Source: CAYWMY01 sp046352935 (GTDB taxonomy: Bacteria; Pseudomonadota; Gammaproteobacteria; Steroidobacterales; Steroidobacteraceae). From it: a stretch of DNA of 64,000 nt. Position numbers and translations under genes: made by a program. Location of the stretch: assembly GCA_046352935.1 (NCBI GenBank), contig JAXMGR010000017.1, positions 1 to 64,000 on the forward strand, given 5' to 3'. Each line of letters begins with the position of its first letter. Position 1 is the stretch's first letter. This document shows, piece by piece, positions 9,211 to 17,775 of the stretch. The notes below the pieces were generated by a model. That model saw only the letters and a list, made by a program, of their open reading frames with translations, ran no database searches and was not told the DNA's origin.

Positions 9211-10761
9211 TCAGGCTCGCCGCGCCGGCCGGGCGTAGAGGTCGCGCAGCTCGTTCTTCGCGGTCTTGCCGACGGCGTTCTTCGGCAGGGCCGGCAGAAA
9301 GGCGATGTCCTGCGGCATCTTCAGGCTGCTGAGCGACCCGGACTCCCGGCACCACCGGAGCAGCGCGCCCGCATCAGCGGCAGCGCCGCTGCGCAGCACG
9401 ACGACCGCGAGGATGGACTCGCCCCACTCCTCGTCCGGCACTCCGACGACGCCGACCTCGATCACGTCGGGATGGCGGTGGAGCACGGCCTCGATCTCGA
9501 CCGGAGCGATGTTGTAGCCGCCGCGGATGATCAGGTCCTTGATCCGGTCGACGATGTAAACGTAGCCGGCCTCGTCGACCTCGGCCACATCTCCCGAACG
9601 GATCCAGCCGTCGACGAGCGTGCGAGCCGTGCGTTCCGGATCCCGGTAATAGCCCTTCATCATGTACGGCGCCGCGAAGATCACCTCGCCACGCTGACCC
9701 GGCGACACGTCCCGCCCCTGCTCGTCCACCACGCGCACGTCGATCGCGTAGGAAGGCTGGCCGGCGGATCCGAGCAGCCGCGTCTGGCCGTTCATCGCGG
9801 CGACGTGGTCGGCCTTGCGCAGCATCGTGCCGATGGACGCGATTTCGGCCATGCCATAGAGCTGGTTGAAGATCGGGCCGAAGCGCTCGATGAGCTGGCC
9901 GGCCTTGTCGGGCGACATCGGAGCAGCGCCATAGCCGAGGGTCACCATCGAACCCAGCGCCTTGCCGTCCGGAACGGCATCGAGCAGGCGGTAGAGCTGG
10001 GTCGGGACCAGGTAGGAATGCGTGGCCGCGGTCCGCGCGACCTCCTGCACGTATTCGCCCGCATCGAAGCCGCGACTGTCGAGGAACCCGACGGCGCCAC
10101 CCATCATCATGCAGGGGACGAGCGTGATGTTGACCGACGAGTTGTGCGGGATCGCGGTCAGATATCGGGTCCGCGCATCGATCTCGTACTCGAGCGCCGC
10201 CACGGTCGCGTGCTGGAGGACCCGCGCGTGGTCGAACCACACGCCCTTCGGCGTGCCGGTGGTGCCGCTCGTGTAGACGATGCAGAAATCGTCCTCCGGC
10301 CGCACCTCGTGCAGCGTCGGGGGAACAGGGTCCGATGAACGCGCCAACAGCGATTCATAGCCTCCGGGCCCGTGGTCGTCCAGGTCCACCAGCGTCACGT
10401 CGCGACCCGCCACCAGCTGCGCGGCACGCTCGCGGAACTCCGCGGCCACGATCAGCAGGCGCGGCTCGGCGTTGTCGAACACGTGTTCGAGATCCGTGTC
10501 GCTCATGCGGAAATTGAGGCCGACGTACACGAGCCCCGCCTTTGCGACGCCCGCCATCACCTCGGGCACCGCCAGCCGGTTCGGCGCCCACAGCGCAACC
10601 CGCTCGCCGCGTGCGAGGCGCTGCCCGGCATGCAGGAAATTCGCCAGACGATTGCTGCGCGCGTCGAGCTGCCGCCAGGTCAGCTGCCGGCTCCCCTCGA
10701 AGGCGGCGGTCTGCCCGGGATAGCGCCGCGCCGACCTCGACGCCATCAGCCCCACGTTCAT
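9211..10761 (-). CDS. AMP-dependent acyl-CoA synthetase/ligase
   Basis: A 516-residue ANL-superfamily ligase that should activate a carboxylic acid as an acyl-adenylate and then a CoA thioester. Diagnostic motifs are YTSGTTGTPKGV (AMP/phosphate loop), QLYGMAE, SGDVAEVDEAGYVYIVDR, IIRGGYNIAP and the C-terminal lysine region NAVGKTAKNEL. The ATG at 10761 overlaps the DUF35 stop as ATGA, which fixes the start. Upstream genes could make the acid and downstream genes cleave it, so it is likely the CoA-activation step of the island. The acyl substrate cannot be read from the sequence. Confidence 0.9.
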   Translation of the reverse strand: MNVGLMASRSARRYPGQTAAFEGSRQLTWRQLDARSNRLANFLHAGQRLARGERVALWAPNRLAVPEVMAGVAKAGLVYVGLNFRMSDTDLEHVFDNAEPRLLIVAAEFRERAAQLVAGRDVTLVDLDDHGPGGYESLLARSSDPVPPTLHEVRPEDDFCIVYTSGTTGTPKGVWFDHARVLQHATVAALEYEIDARTRYLTAIPHNSSVNITLVPCMMMGGAVGFLDSRGFDAGEYVQEVARTAATHSYLVPTQLYRLLDAVPDGKALGSMVTLGYGAAPMSPDKAGQLIERFGPIFNQLYGMAEIASIGTMLRKADHVAAMNGQTRLLGSAGQPSYAIDVRVVDEQGRDVSPGQRGEVIFAAPYMMKGYYRDPERTARTLVDGWIRSGDVAEVDEAGYVYIVDRIKDLIIRGGYNIAPVEIEAVLHRHPDVIEVGVVGVPDEEWGESILAVVVLRSGAAADAGALLRWCRESGSLSSLKMPQDIAFLPALPKNAVGKTAKNELRDLYARPARRA

Positions 10762-11168
10762 GTCCGCGACTCCGCGAGGACCTGGAACACCGGCAGGACG
10801 ACGCCGTCCCCGCGACGCTGGAAATCCACCACGACACGCTGGCCGATGGCCACGGATCCCGGATCGCAGTGGACGATGTTCGACATCATGAACCAGCCCT
10901 CGTCCAGATCGACGATTGCGACGACGTAGGGCACCGTGAAGTCGCGGGTCGGGCCACGATGCACCACGGTGCAGCTGCTGACGACGCCCCGCCCTGAGCT
11001 CTCGCGATACGTCCATGCCTCACCGTGACAATGCGGGCAGGCGTGCTGCGGTACGAAGAAACTGGCGCCGCAGCGATCGCACACCGGTCGCACCAGACGG
11101 CGCGCAGCGGCCGCCTCCCAGAACGGGCGCGTCAGCTCGGATGCCCCGATCGGCAGCGGCAGGTTCAT
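10758..11168 (-). CDS. DUF35 family OB-fold protein with N-terminal zinc ribbon
   Basis: A 136-residue protein with a rubredoxin-like zinc ribbon (CDRCGASFFVPQHACPHC, about residues 30-47) followed by an OB-fold. This is the DUF35 (YBL-type) architecture. DUF35 proteins bind acyl-CoA and form complexes with thiolase-fold enzymes; examples are the Ltp2 aldolase partner in steroid degradation and the archaeal thiolase/HMG-CoA synthase channel. It overlaps both neighbours by ATGA. The natural partner here is the Cys-less thiolase-fold protein at 8044-9207. Confidence 0.88.
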   Translation of the reverse strand: MNLPLPIGASELTRPFWEAAAARRLVRPVCDRCGASFFVPQHACPHCHGEAWTYRESSGRGVVSSCTVVHRGPTRDFTVPYVVAIVDLDEGWFMMSNIVHCDPGSVAIGQRVVVDFQRRGDGVVLPVFQVLAESRT

Positions 11169-12031
11169 CTCGACGCCTCCTCCTGCAGCAGCAGATGGGC
11201 TGCTTCCTTCGCCGGCATGCCGACCCGCACGCCACGCCGGCGCGCAGGTTCGTTGCAGGCGACGATGACGCCGTCGTGATACGTCGAGTACGCATCGCCG
11301 AGCGCGGCGGACTTCGCCGAAACGCTGGCACCCGCGAGCCCGTGGCCTTCGACGATCGCGAGTCCCGCAGTTCCGGAGCCGTTCTTGCCGCCCCCGCCGT
11401 CCGAGCAGATGAATCCCCAGGGCCGGAACTCCAGCAGGAACGACGCACCCGAAGTGCCCGTGTGTCCGGCGGTCACCAGCACGTTGCGTCCACGGTCCTC
11501 GGGTCGCGCGAAGATGATCGAGTCCGTCACCACGACGTGACGTCCCGTCGGCGAGGTCTCGACGATCTCGCGGCGGACCCGGGTGCCCGGCTCGGTATCG
11601 CCTGGATCCCGGTCGAGGAGGAGCTGCGCCGCTTCGGCGACCGGCTGCCCCTGCCGGACACCGCAGTTCTCGGCGAGGATGTTCATCCGGCTGATGACGC
11701 CCTGTTCGTAGAGGTCCCCGCCGTTGCCGAGCTCGGCACTGTCGCCTTCGGCTGCCGCCGCCGGGATCCCCAGCGCTTCGAGGTAGTACAGCCCCTGGAT
11801 TCCCGCGGCGTCCTTGCCGATGCCACCGTCGTGTCCGATCACGGCGCGCGGCCGATGGGGCGCGATCAGCCGCGCCGGCAGCACGCCGATGTACGACGCT
11901 GCCACGACCACGTCGCGAGCGCGATTTCGCGCATCGACGTAACGCGCCGAATCCATCGTGACGATGCGTCGTCCGCATCGCTCCAGTACGACCTGCTGCG
12001 GGTGCTCCTCGCTCGACAGGAGATCCGACAT
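11165..12031 (-). CDS. Unrecognised internally duplicated protein A (two about 120-residue repeats)
   Basis: I do not recognise this family. The 288-residue protein consists of two related halves (about 22-140 and 165-283). Each contains a DS-x-n-R-(D/N)-V segment, then an RP..(I)-x-x-D-G-G-x-G motif (HDGGIGKD at 67-74; SDGGGGKN at 210-217), a LG(N/D) segment, and DGV or GVIS..N..A...GV..G near the repeat end. A paralogue lies on the other side of HyuA (14133-15020). The start at 12031 has GGAGG at good spacing; an ATG at 12055 does not. It has no signal peptide or membrane helix. ATGA overlap with the DUF35 gene and the HyuA neighbourhood suggest a subunit or accessory protein of the HyuAB reaction, but this is inference. 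Confidence 0.8.
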   Translation of the reverse strand: MSDLLSSEEHPQQVVLERCGRRIVTMDSARYVDARNRARDVVVAASYIGVLPARLIAPHRPRAVIGHDGGIGKDAAGIQGLYYLEALGIPAAAAEGDSAELGNGGDLYEQGVISRMNILAENCGVRQGQPVAEAAQLLLDRDPGDTEPGTRVRREIVETSPTGRHVVVTDSIIFARPEDRGRNVLVTAGHTGTSGASFLLEFRPWGFICSDGGGGKNGSGTAGLAIVEGHGLAGASVSAKSAALGDAYSTYHDGVIVACNEPARRRGVRVGMPAKEAAHLLLQEEASR

Positions 12032-12096
12032 CTCGATGGTCCTCCGTTGCTTCATCGCGGGGCAGTGGTCGCACCGCCGGGTCCACGATCGTCCGC

Positions 12097-14136
12097 TCAC
12101 CTCAAGGTCACGAGAATGGTCAGGTCCTCCAGCACCCTGGCGTGCGTGCGAGGCGGAATCACCGCAGTCGAACCCTCCTCGCAGACGATCACCGGCCCCT
12201 CGAACATCTGTCCCGCAGCGAACGCCGCGCGATCCAGCACCGGTGTCTCGATGGGAGGTTCGTCGAGCCCGAACCACGCGAGTGTGCTGTCGGGAACGCC
12301 GGCGCCGCTCGCAGCATGCGGAACGATCGTCGGCTGGGGCAGCGCCCGTCTGCCGACCAGCTCCACCTGCACGACTTCGACCCTGGACAACTCATCGGCG
12401 TGGCCGTAGCGACGGCGGTACTCGTCCGCGAACGCTCGCGCGAACAGCTCGCGGAAATCCGCGGGCACCTGCAGGCCGTCGACGGGTGCGGGGATCTTGA
12501 CCGTGTGTTCCTGACCGACGTAGCGGAGCAGCAGGGAGTACTCGAAGCGGATGTCGGACTCCGAAGCGCCGACGCCGCTCAGCACCGTGACCAGGTCCTT
12601 TCGCACCCGCTGCATGGAGTCGAGCAGCGACTCGGAGGGCAGCGTATCCAGCACCGCGCCGATGGCCCAGGTGCGTTCGAAGCGGAGATCGGCGCTCAGC
12701 ATTCCAATCGCCGAAAAGTGTCCCGGGTGCATCGGGATCGCCACGTGACGGATGCCGACTTCGCGCGCCACGTCGCAGGCATGCATCGGGCCCGCGCCGC
12801 CGAGGGCGACGAGCCAGAAGTCCCGCGGATCCCGGCCACGCTCGAGGGTCTGGCGCCGCACGGCACCGGCCATCGACAACACCGCGAGATGCAGCGTTCC
12901 GAGAGCCACACGACGCGCGTCCATTCCCGCCTTGCGCGCCAGCGTGGTCAGCGCCCGATCGGCCGCAGCGTGATCGAGTCGCAGGGCAGCGGACAACTGC
13001 TGCTGCGGCAGACGGCCGCAGAACAGGTTGGCATCCGTCACCGTGGGTTCGCTGCCGCCGAGACCGTAGCACGCGGGCCCCGGATACGAACTCGCCGAGC
13101 GCGGTCCGACGCGAAGACGCGTGCCGTTGTCGAGCCAGGCGATGGAACCGCCACCTGCACCGACTTCGATGATGTCGATGCAGGGCACCTGGACCGGGAA
13201 GCCGCGTGTGTAGCCGCCGATCCAGTAGAGATCGGTCGACAGGAACCGGCAGCCCTCGATCAGGCAGGACTTCGCGGTCGTGCCGCCCATGTCGAACGTC
13301 ACCACGTTCTCGACACCGTGGGCAATCGCGAGATTCCGCGAGGCCAGCGCCCCCGCCACGGGGCCTGATTCGATCGTCCGCAGCGGGAACGTCATGGCGA
13401 CGCCGATGTCCTGAGCACCGCCATTGGAATCGAGCACGACGAGGTGCCCCGAGAAGCCCGCTGACCTCACGCCATCGCCGAGCCTCGCGAGGTAGTTCCT
13501 CATCACGGGAGAAACCGCGGCGTTCGCCGCGGCCGTCGTGAAGCGCTGGTATTCCCGCGGACTCTGGCTTATGTCGGACGACAGCGAGATCGGCACGCCC
13601 GGGAACTCCGCCGCCAGGCGCGCGCTGACGAAGCGTTCGTTGTCGGGCTGCAGATAGGAATTCAGAAAGGCGACTGCGATCGCTTCGGGATCTGCCGCAC
13701 GCAGCTCCGCCACCAGTGCGTCGAGTTCCCCGGTCGTCGGCCGGCGCAGGATCTCGCCGGATGCCGCGGTCCGCTCCGCGATCTCGAATCGCAGGTGCCG
13801 CGGCACGAGTGCCGGGTTGCGCCGGTACGTCAGGCAATACGGCTCGGGACGCGCGTCCGTCGCCAGTTCGTGCACGTCGGCAAAGCCCGCAGTGCACACC
13901 AGCGCGGTGCGCGCGACGCGCCGCTCCAGCAGGGCGTTGATGACCAGCGTCGTACCGTGGGCCAGGACAGTGTCCGCCGTCCATTCGACACCGGAGTCGA
14001 TCGCTGCAGCCACGGCCGCTTCGTTCTCGGCACCCACCGAGGTCAGGCGCTTGCCGAGGTGCACGGCGCCGTCGGGCCCGACCGCCGCCACGTCCGTGAA
14101 CGTTCCGCCGATGTCGACCCCGATGCGAACCGTCAT
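12097..14136 (-). CDS. Hydantoinase A / oxoprolinase N-terminal family subunit (HyuA-like)
   Basis: A 679-residue HyuA-family ATPase subunit with the usual length. Visible features are the N-terminal actin/hexokinase-like phosphate loop IGVDIGGTFTDVAA, AHGTTLVINALLER, the IESGPVAGALASR region, TFDMGGTTAKSCLIEG, EVGAGGGSIAWLD, and the C-terminal GPVIVCEEGSTAVIPP. The partner HyuB gene is at 1830-3563. Relatives hydrolyse hydantoins, oxoproline or lactams, or carboxylate acetone and acetophenone using ATP. It lies between the two paralogous duplicated proteins and overlaps the upstream one by ATGA (14133-14136). The co-encoded CoA ligase and C-C cleavage protein favour a ketone carboxylase, but this is inferred. 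Confidence 0.88.
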   Translation of the reverse strand: MTVRIGVDIGGTFTDVAAVGPDGAVHLGKRLTSVGAENEAAVAAAIDSGVEWTADTVLAHGTTLVINALLERRVARTALVCTAGFADVHELATDARPEPYCLTYRRNPALVPRHLRFEIAERTAASGEILRRPTTGELDALVAELRAADPEAIAVAFLNSYLQPDNERFVSARLAAEFPGVPISLSSDISQSPREYQRFTTAAANAAVSPVMRNYLARLGDGVRSAGFSGHLVVLDSNGGAQDIGVAMTFPLRTIESGPVAGALASRNLAIAHGVENVVTFDMGGTTAKSCLIEGCRFLSTDLYWIGGYTRGFPVQVPCIDIIEVGAGGGSIAWLDNGTRLRVGPRSASSYPGPACYGLGGSEPTVTDANLFCGRLPQQQLSAALRLDHAAADRALTTLARKAGMDARRVALGTLHLAVLSMAGAVRRQTLERGRDPRDFWLVALGGAGPMHACDVAREVGIRHVAIPMHPGHFSAIGMLSADLRFERTWAIGAVLDTLPSESLLDSMQRVRKDLVTVLSGVGASESDIRFEYSLLLRYVGQEHTVKIPAPVDGLQVPADFRELFARAFADEYRRRYGHADELSRVEVVQVELVGRRALPQPTIVPHAASGAGVPDSTLAWFGLDEPPIETPVLDRAAFAAGQMFEGPVIVCEEGSTAVIPPRTHARVLEDLTILVTLR

Positions 14137-15020
14137 TTCACCCCCGTCTTGCAGTGCGACTGAACGGCCGCGCCACGGTGCAGGAGCCGCAGGGCGGCGT
14201 CCCGGGCCCTCATGCCGACCTCCACCCCGTGGTCGCGGGCGGGGCCGTTGACGGCGCTGATCACGCCGTCCTGATACGTGCTGAGACCGTCACCCATGCG
14301 GGCCGTCCTGACGTCGACCGCCGCCCCGGCCAGCCCGTCCGCAGCCACGATCTCGAGGCCAACGACCCCGGAACGGTTGCGGCCGCCACCGCCATCGCTG
14401 CAGATGAATCCCAGCGGTCTTGCGGCCCGCAGATACGGCACCGCGCTGCGCCCTGTGTGACCGCCGGTGCAGAGCACGTTCCGCTCCCGGTCCTCGGGCA
14501 GCGCGAACGCGATGGAATCGGTGCAGACGATGGCGTGATCGCCCTGGTTCGCGACCGTCACGCGGTTGGTGATCGCAGTCGGAGGAAGCGCCGCGGGCTC
14601 ACGTCGCTCGAGCATGAGCCACGCCACCTTCTCCACCGGCATGCCCACACGGACCCCGCATCGCCGCGCAGGCTCGTTGAACCGCGAAACGACGCCGTTC
14701 GAATGGACATCCCGTCCGTTGCCGAGTTCGACCGTCATGACGTCGACCGCAGCAGCCGGCAGATCGAGCGCTTCGTAGTACCACAGCCCGGCGATGGCGG
14801 CACCATCGAGACCGATGCCGCAGTCCACTCCGATGGCGCCCCGCGGCCGGTGCGCAGCCACGAATCTTGCACACAGCACCCCGCAGTAGGACGCCGTGAC
14901 GACCACGTCTCGGTCGCGGTTGCGCTCGTCGACGTCGTAGGCCGAGTCGACACAAACGACGCGACCGCCGTCGTGTTCGCCGACGACGCTCTGGCGCTCT
15001 GCCGGTCCCTCACAGACCAT
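14133..15020 (-). CDS. Unrecognised internally duplicated protein B, paralogue of protein A
   Basis: A 295-residue protein of the same unknown family as the product of 11165-12031. It again has two repeats (about 20-138 and 163-281). The D-x-G-x-G motif appears as VDCGIGLD (65-72) and SDGGGGRN (208-215), with LGNGRDVHSNGVVSRFN in repeat 1 and MGDGLSTYQDGVISAVN in repeat 2. The second halves of A and B are closer to each other than to the first halves. Internal duplication therefore probably came first and gene duplication later. GGAGAGCGGCG precedes the chosen ATG. The stop overlaps the HyuA start. It looks cytoplasmic. The function is unknown. Confidence 0.8.
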   Translation of the reverse strand: MVCEGPAERQSVVGEHDGGRVVCVDSAYDVDERNRDRDVVVTASYCGVLCARFVAAHRPRGAIGVDCGIGLDGAAIAGLWYYEALDLPAAAVDVMTVELGNGRDVHSNGVVSRFNEPARRCGVRVGMPVEKVAWLMLERREPAALPPTAITNRVTVANQGDHAIVCTDSIAFALPEDRERNVLCTGGHTGRSAVPYLRAARPLGFICSDGGGGRNRSGVVGLEIVAADGLAGAAVDVRTARMGDGLSTYQDGVISAVNGPARDHGVEVGMRARDAALRLLHRGAAVQSHCKTGVK

Positions 15021-15133
15021 CGCCGCTCTCCATGTGCGGTTCCTGCGCTCGTTCCACCTCCGGGTCGGCCATGCAGGTGCGTCCGAGGCAACGCAATCCA
15101 TGGGGAAGACCCGGACAGGCTTCCGGCACGCGC

Positions 15134-17575
15134 TCAGTACCTCCAGGTCAGCTGCAGGCGCACCGTGCGCGGCAGCGAGGCGAGCCCCAGCTGGTCCGCC
15201 GGGGTGCCGTTCACCGTACCGGTGCCCACGCCGGAGTTCGGTAGGTCCTGGACGCCACCCATGTAGAACTTGTTGGTCAGGTTGCGGCCGATGACCGCGA
15301 CCTCCCAGCGATCGTTCTCGCTGCCGATACGCAGCGATGCGTCGAGGTTCCAGTAAGACGGCTGGACAGACAGCGGCGCGGCGAAATTCGACGCGAAATA
15401 CTTGCCGCTGTAGCGGGCGTCGGCCGACAGGCCGAGCCGCAGGGTGCCGCCGACCGGAGCCTCCCAGTCGAACCCGATGGCGCCGTTCCACTTGGGCGCC
15501 ATTGCCGTGGGCTTGCCGCTGAGGTCCTGGCCGGGTCCCGCACCGAACACGGTGTCACACCCTCCCGCGATCGACTGGCCGCCATAGCAGGGCGCGATGT
15601 ATTCGAGGTACTTGGCCTTGTTGTAGTTCAACGCACCGCGCAGCGTCAGACCCGCCGCCGCCGCAGGTGCGTAGGCGATCTCGAGCTCCGCACCCTTGGT
15701 GCGCGCGGCACCGGCGTTGGTGGTGATGAACTCGAACGTGATCGAGTTGAAGTAGTCGACCTGCAGATTCTTGTACTTGTAGTTGAACACGCTGGCATTC
15801 ACGCGCAGCTGGTTGTCCAGCAGCGTCGACTTGAAGCCGAACTCGAAGCCGCGCGAGGTCTCCGGGTCGAAGGCAACGTACTCGGGGATCGTGGTCGCCA
15901 CGATCAGAGCACTGTTGGAGAAGCCGCCCGACTTGTACGCCGTCTTGTACGCGCCGAACAGCGTCAGGTCCTCGGTCGCCTTCCAGGTCAGGGTTGCCTC
16001 CGGCGACCAGTTGTTGAAGGTCTGGTCGGCGACGATCGGCCGATCCTGCGGGAACAGACCCTGGAACAGCAGGTTGACGTAGGTCTGGACCAGGAAACTG
16101 TCCTTGGTCTCGTGCGTGTAGCGGACACCAGTGGCGAGTTCCAGGTCGTCGGTCAGCTTCCAGTTGAGCTGTCCGAACGCCGACCAGGTCTTGCCGTCGG
16201 TCTCGGAGGTCTTGTCGTACGCGAGCCAGCGCTTGTCCGGGGTCTGGGTCGAGTCCTCGAGCCCGCCGAACGCTCCGGCCTGGCTGTGGTCGCGATTGCT
16301 GTCCTGGTAATACAAGCCGACCATCAGGTTGATCGGCGAATCGAACCTGGTCTGCAGGCGGGTCTCGTTGGAGAAGGCCTTCCAGATCGATTTCTCGGTC
16401 GCCGCGATGAACGAGGCCGGCGTGGAGATGTTCTGGCAGGAGCAGCCCCAGTTGTTCCGGTTCCACTGGTAGTTGAACACCGAGGTCAGCGTGATCTGGT
16501 CGGTGAAGTCGTAGGTCACGCTGTCAGTGAAGGAGACAGAGCGGTACAGATTGAACGGGGAGCCGTCGTCGCGGCCGTACGGGACGTTCGGTCCGAGCTC
16601 GTCCGGGAAATAGTTGATGTAGACGTCGAAGCTGCGACGGCACGGCACGTTCGCGTTGACCTGTGTGAATCCGCTCGCGCACCCGACCGGCACGTAGTTC
16701 CATGCGTTGGCCTGGTCGGCGCGGCGCATATAGCTGACCTTGAACGTGTTCGTGAACCGGTCATTCGGCTCCCACTTCAGGGTGCCACGCACGAAGCGTT
16801 CGTTCGTGCCCGGCAAGTCCCTGTCGAGCTTGCGCTGAAGGTACTGACGCGGCACGAAACCATTGATGTCGAGCAGCGTATTCGTGACGTCGAAGCCACG
16901 GTTGTGCATGTAGCTGTCGCTCATGTCCGACCAGCGAACGGTCAGTCGCGCCCCCAGCGTCTCGCTGATCGGGCCGGACAGCGTGCCCTCGAAAAACTTC
17001 TCCTGGGCCTTGAATTCATAGCCGGCGCGAGCCATCGCCTCGACCTTGTCGCCGGGATCCGCGGTGGTCACGGCGATCACGCCGGCCGTGGCGTTCTTGC
17101 CGAAGAACAGCGCCTGCGGTCCCTTCAGCAGTTCGACGCGCGCGGCGTCGAGCATACCCTCGTTGATGGTCCGGCCCTGGCCGTAGTAGACGCCGTCCAC
17201 CACCACCGCGATCGACTGCTCGATACCGACCGAGATCGGCTGCGAGCTGATACCACGCAGCGTCAGCTGTGCGCCGGAGCCGTTGCCACCACGACCGACG
17301 ATGAGTCCCGGGTTCGACGCGGCGATCTTCTCGAGTGACGTGAGATCCTTCTTCTCCAGCTCCTGCTGGGAGAAGACCTGCATGGTGACCGGCACGTCCT
17401 GCGCCGATTCGACGCGCTTGCGCGCCGTGACCAGGATTTCCTCGAGGCCACCGATCGCCGGCGTGCCCCCCTGCTGAGCCAGGGCAGTCGACGGAAGGGT
17501 GCCGATCGTGGCCGCACCCAGCGTGGCGACGACGGCGGCACGCAGGGACGGGTACTTACCGGTTCTGGTTCTCAT
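15134..17575 (-). CDS. TonB-dependent outer-membrane receptor
   Basis: An 813-residue TonB-dependent receptor. It begins with a cleavable signal peptide (hydrophobic stretch ending near STALAQ), then a TonB-box-like EEILVTARKR, a plug domain (DVPVTMQVFSQQELE, TLRGISS) and a long beta-barrel ending in an aromatic residue (QLTWRY). The AGGAGG ribosome site upstream is well placed. This subfamily is common in sphingomonads and steroid- or terpenoid-degrading proteobacteria and takes up hydrophobic or oligomeric substrates. It is the first gene of the minus-strand catabolic series and probably imports the compound the downstream enzymes degrade. The ligand is unknown. Confidence 0.92.
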   Translation of the reverse strand: MRTRTGKYPSLRAAVVATLGAATIGTLPSTALAQQGGTPAIGGLEEILVTARKRVESAQDVPVTMQVFSQQELEKKDLTSLEKIAASNPGLIVGRGGNGSGAQLTLRGISSQPISVGIEQSIAVVVDGVYYGQGRTINEGMLDAARVELLKGPQALFFGKNATAGVIAVTTADPGDKVEAMARAGYEFKAQEKFFEGTLSGPISETLGARLTVRWSDMSDSYMHNRGFDVTNTLLDINGFVPRQYLQRKLDRDLPGTNERFVRGTLKWEPNDRFTNTFKVSYMRRADQANAWNYVPVGCASGFTQVNANVPCRRSFDVYINYFPDELGPNVPYGRDDGSPFNLYRSVSFTDSVTYDFTDQITLTSVFNYQWNRNNWGCSCQNISTPASFIAATEKSIWKAFSNETRLQTRFDSPINLMVGLYYQDSNRDHSQAGAFGGLEDSTQTPDKRWLAYDKTSETDGKTWSAFGQLNWKLTDDLELATGVRYTHETKDSFLVQTYVNLLFQGLFPQDRPIVADQTFNNWSPEATLTWKATEDLTLFGAYKTAYKSGGFSNSALIVATTIPEYVAFDPETSRGFEFGFKSTLLDNQLRVNASVFNYKYKNLQVDYFNSITFEFITTNAGAARTKGAELEIAYAPAAAAGLTLRGALNYNKAKYLEYIAPCYGGQSIAGGCDTVFGAGPGQDLSGKPTAMAPKWNGAIGFDWEAPVGGTLRLGLSADARYSGKYFASNFAAPLSVQPSYWNLDASLRIGSENDRWEVAVIGRNLTNKFYMGGVQDLPNSGVGTGTVNGTPADQLGLASLPRTVRLQLTWRY

Positions 17576-17724
17576 CTGGATGGTCCTCCGGCGGTGTCTG
17601 GATTGCGATCAGTGCGCGCAACCCGGACGAGCAGCCCTGCTACGCGGCATGCGCCGCCACGCCGGGTCACGGCCCGAATGAGCGCGAGGTCTCGAGTGAC
17701 GTCGAAAAGAATCGTCGGTGCGGC

Positions 17725-17752
17725 CCTCGCACGTCCTCCCCGACGTGCGAGG
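17725..17752 (-). terminator. GC-rich hairpin between the SDR pair and the TonB receptor
   Basis: A perfect 11-bp inverted repeat (CCTCGCACGTC / GACGTGCGAGG) with a 6-nt loop lies 24 bp past the stop of the SDR gene at 17776, within the 200-bp space before the receptor gene. On the transcribed strand the nearest T-rich stretch (TTCTTTT) comes about 15-20 nt later. This makes it an imperfect intrinsic terminator, or an attenuating or mRNA-stabilising hairpin separating two transcription units. Confidence 0.45.
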
Positions 17753-17775
17753 ATCGCGATGTGCGGCACAGCTAC

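Noticed and set aside
5538..10338. Long plus-strand open frames opposite the Mo subunit, thiolase-like and ligase genes
   Set aside because: They mirror real minus-strand genes with conserved motifs and translate to His/Arg/Asp-rich sequence without domains.
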